From positions 1,514,720-1,578,719 of the forward strand of contig NZ_JAJKFT010000010.1 of assembly GCF_020966755.1 (NCBI RefSeq): a DNA stretch of 64,000 bases. The letters are read 5' to 3'. Every line of letters starts with the position of its first letter. Position 1 is the first letter of the stretch. The stretch is from Blastopirellula sediminis (lineage in GTDB: Bacteria; Planctomycetota; Planctomycetia; Pirellulales; Pirellulaceae). Positions 62,836 to 64,000 of this stretch are shown in pieces. The notes beneath the pieces are model-generated. The model was not told the origin of the DNA, did not search any database, and saw only the letters and a list, made by a program, of their open reading frames with translations. A program made the translations under genes and the position numbers.

Positions 62836-64000
62836 ATGGACGGAAAACCTGCAGCATCGCCCCCGAGCGTCGAATTGGCGACTCCTGAGATTCGCTCGTA
62901 CGACGAGGCGATCAGCTTTCTGCTGAGTCGTATCAACTACGAGCGATCGGCGGTGATTCCGTATCGCAGCCCGCAGTTTCATCTCGCCCGGATGCGGCGT
63001 CTGAACGAGCTGCTCGGGAACCTGGTCGATCAGCTGAAGATCGTTCATATCGCGGGGACCAAGGGAAAAGGTTCGACGGCGACCGCGCTCAGCGCCATTT
63101 TGGAAGCGGCCGGCTATCAGGTTGGGCTCTTCAGTTCGCCACATCTCGAGCGTCTGGAAGAGCGATTCGCGATCAATCGAACTCCGTGCCAAGCGGACGA
63201 CGTAACGCAACTCGTGCGTGAGATCGCGCCGCTGGTGCTGCAAATCGACGCAGAACGTTCTGGCGACGGTCCGACCTATTTCGAGATCACCACGGCGATG
63301 GCGTTGCTCCACTTCGTCCGCCGCGGCGTTGATGCGGCGATCTTGGAAGTGGGACTCGGCGGCCGTCTCGATTCAACCAACATTTGCCGTCCGCTCGTTT
63401 CGGTCATTACGACGATCAGCCGCGATCACATGGCGCTGCTGGGCGACACACTGGCCGAGATTGCCGGCGAGAAGGCGGGGATCATCAAAAGTGAGACGCC
63501 GGTCGTCTCCGGGGTCGATCAACCGGAGCCGGCTGCGGTCATCGAGCAAATCGCCGATCAAAATGCCGCCCAACTAGTCGAGATCGGTCGCGACTTCGCT
63601 GTCGAACCGACCAGCGAGCGGACGTTCGACGTGACCTGGCAGTTCGCGGAAAAGAGCGGGGCGCTGACCGGTTTGAGTTGCCGTATGGCGGGCCAACATC
63701 AAATGCGAAACTCCGCCGTCGCGATCATGGTCGCCAAAACGCTCGAGTCGCGCGGCTTCTCGGTGAGCGATGAAGCGATTCGTCGCGGCTTGACCGAGGC
63801 GGTATTGCCGGGCCGGATTGAGCGTCTGGCCGATTCGCCGGTCATCTACGTCGACGCGGCGCACAATGACGCGTCGATCTCGGCGCTCGTCGACGTGCTG
63901 AACGACTTGCCGGTCGATCGTCGTCGACTCGTGCTCGCCCTCTCTAGCGACAAAGAGTACCGCGAGATCCTGCGGCTCCTTTTACCGCACTTTGATGAGA
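62836..64000 (+). CDS. folC: Folylpolyglutamate synthase/dihydrofolate synthase, 3' end outside window
   Basis: At least 388 residues of a Mur-ligase-superfamily enzyme that adds glutamates to folates (and dihydropteroate in the bifunctional form). The P-loop is GTKGKGST (74-81), followed by LFSSPHLERLEERFAIN. VGLGGRLDSTN and VSVITTISRDHMALLGDTLAEIAGEKAGIIK are family blocks, as are the GRIERL and DAAHND near the end. The gene runs off the right edge of the window (no stop codon seen), so the C-terminal domain is incomplete here, not truncated in nature. Start ATG 62836 follows AAGCGA. Cytoplasmic, housekeeping. Confidence 0.93.
   Translation, partial: MDGKPAASPPSVELATPEIRSYDEAISFLLSRINYERSAVIPYRSPQFHLARMRRLNELLGNLVDQLKIVHIAGTKGKGSTATALSAILEAAGYQVGLFSSPHLERLEERFAINRTPCQADDVTQLVREIAPLVLQIDAERSGDGPTYFEITTAMALLHFVRRGVDAAILEVGLGGRLDSTNICRPLVSVITTISRDHMALLGDTLAEIAGEKAGIIKSETPVVSGVDQPEPAAVIEQIADQNAAQLVEIGRDFAVEPTSERTFDVTWQFAEKSGALTGLSCRMAGQHQMRNSAVAIMVAKTLESRGFSVSDEAIRRGLTEAVLPGRIERLADSPVIYVDAAHNDASISALVDVLNDLPVDRRRLVLALSSDKEYREILRLLLPHFDE

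Overview
The window is 64 kb of a bacterial chromosome of moderate GC content, densely coded on both strands. I assign it to the Planctomycetota, most likely the family Pirellulaceae (a Blastopirellula- or Bremerella-like organism; genus is inference). The reasons are family hallmarks: two DUF1559 pseudopilin-like proteins with the N-terminal [33 protein letters not shown]-type leader; two giant PVC-type membrane-bound dehydrogenases ending in a haem-binding CxxCH domain; a Zn-ribbon-containing SpoVG; a sulfatase; a WD40 protein; and a Ser/Thr kinase. No rRNA, tRNA, CRISPR array, IS element, phage or plasmid gene was recognised. This looks like core and lineage-specific chromosome rather than an island.

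Layout. 1-12.5 kb: an HBM-type chemoreceptor, then a plus-strand run of a ThuA/discoidin/beta-propeller/HEAT/cytochrome c giant, a MazG-like pyrophosphohydrolase, a second propeller/HEAT/cytochrome c giant and a secreted sulfatase (extracytoplasmic polysaccharide or sugar oxidation and desulfation). 12.6-15.5 kb: small conserved genes, a cupin-like exported protein and an MpaB/DUF2236-type protein. 15.6-21.2 kb: an MMPL/RND lipid-type transporter converging on a single-chain FAAL-ACP-oxoamine synthase, a candidate lipid (sphingoid-like) first-step enzyme. 21.9-24.4 kb: a stand-alone receiver protein and a WD40 protein. 24.5-30 kb: a duplicated module whose two copies carry paralogous secreted proteins (554 and 560 aa); one copy of an adjacent gene is truncated. 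30.3-34.4 kb: DUF1559 protein plus lipoprotein, then a two-gene module (FAH-family dehydratase and 2-oxoglutarate semialdehyde dehydrogenase) of oxidative pentose/sugar-acid breakdown. 35-41.8 kb: nucleotidyltransferase-HD protein, spoVG, ispE, the undecaprenyl-phosphate translocase-type DUF368 protein, an MFS transporter and a beta-carbonic anhydrase. 41.9-46.2 kb: cysteine-rich outer-membrane-like and HEAT proteins with starts 39 bp apart, and a Pro/Ala-rich exported protein. 46.3-51 kb: miaB, an RpoD-family sigma factor and a transmembrane anti-sigma-like protein with four EF-hands. 51.4-61 kb: a large secretin-N-repeat protein with no pore domain, then a minus-strand cluster of ABC ATPase, ABC permease, a membrane-anchored protein and a Ser/Thr kinase. 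61.4-64 kb: a second DUF1559 protein and folC, cut by the window end.

The strongest non-coding signal is a family of four long REP-like palindromes (103-155 bp, 29-32-bp arms related to TAGCCCGAGGCGCRAGCCGA) placed 3-54 bp after stop codons; three of the four lie between convergent genes. The best candidate for an undescribed biochemical system is the fused FAAL-ACP-oxoamine synthase facing an MMPL transporter. Next are the EF-hand anti-sigma-like protein beside a sigma-70 gene, and the duplicated secreted-protein module. Most long open frames opposite real genes are codon-bias shadows and were left out.
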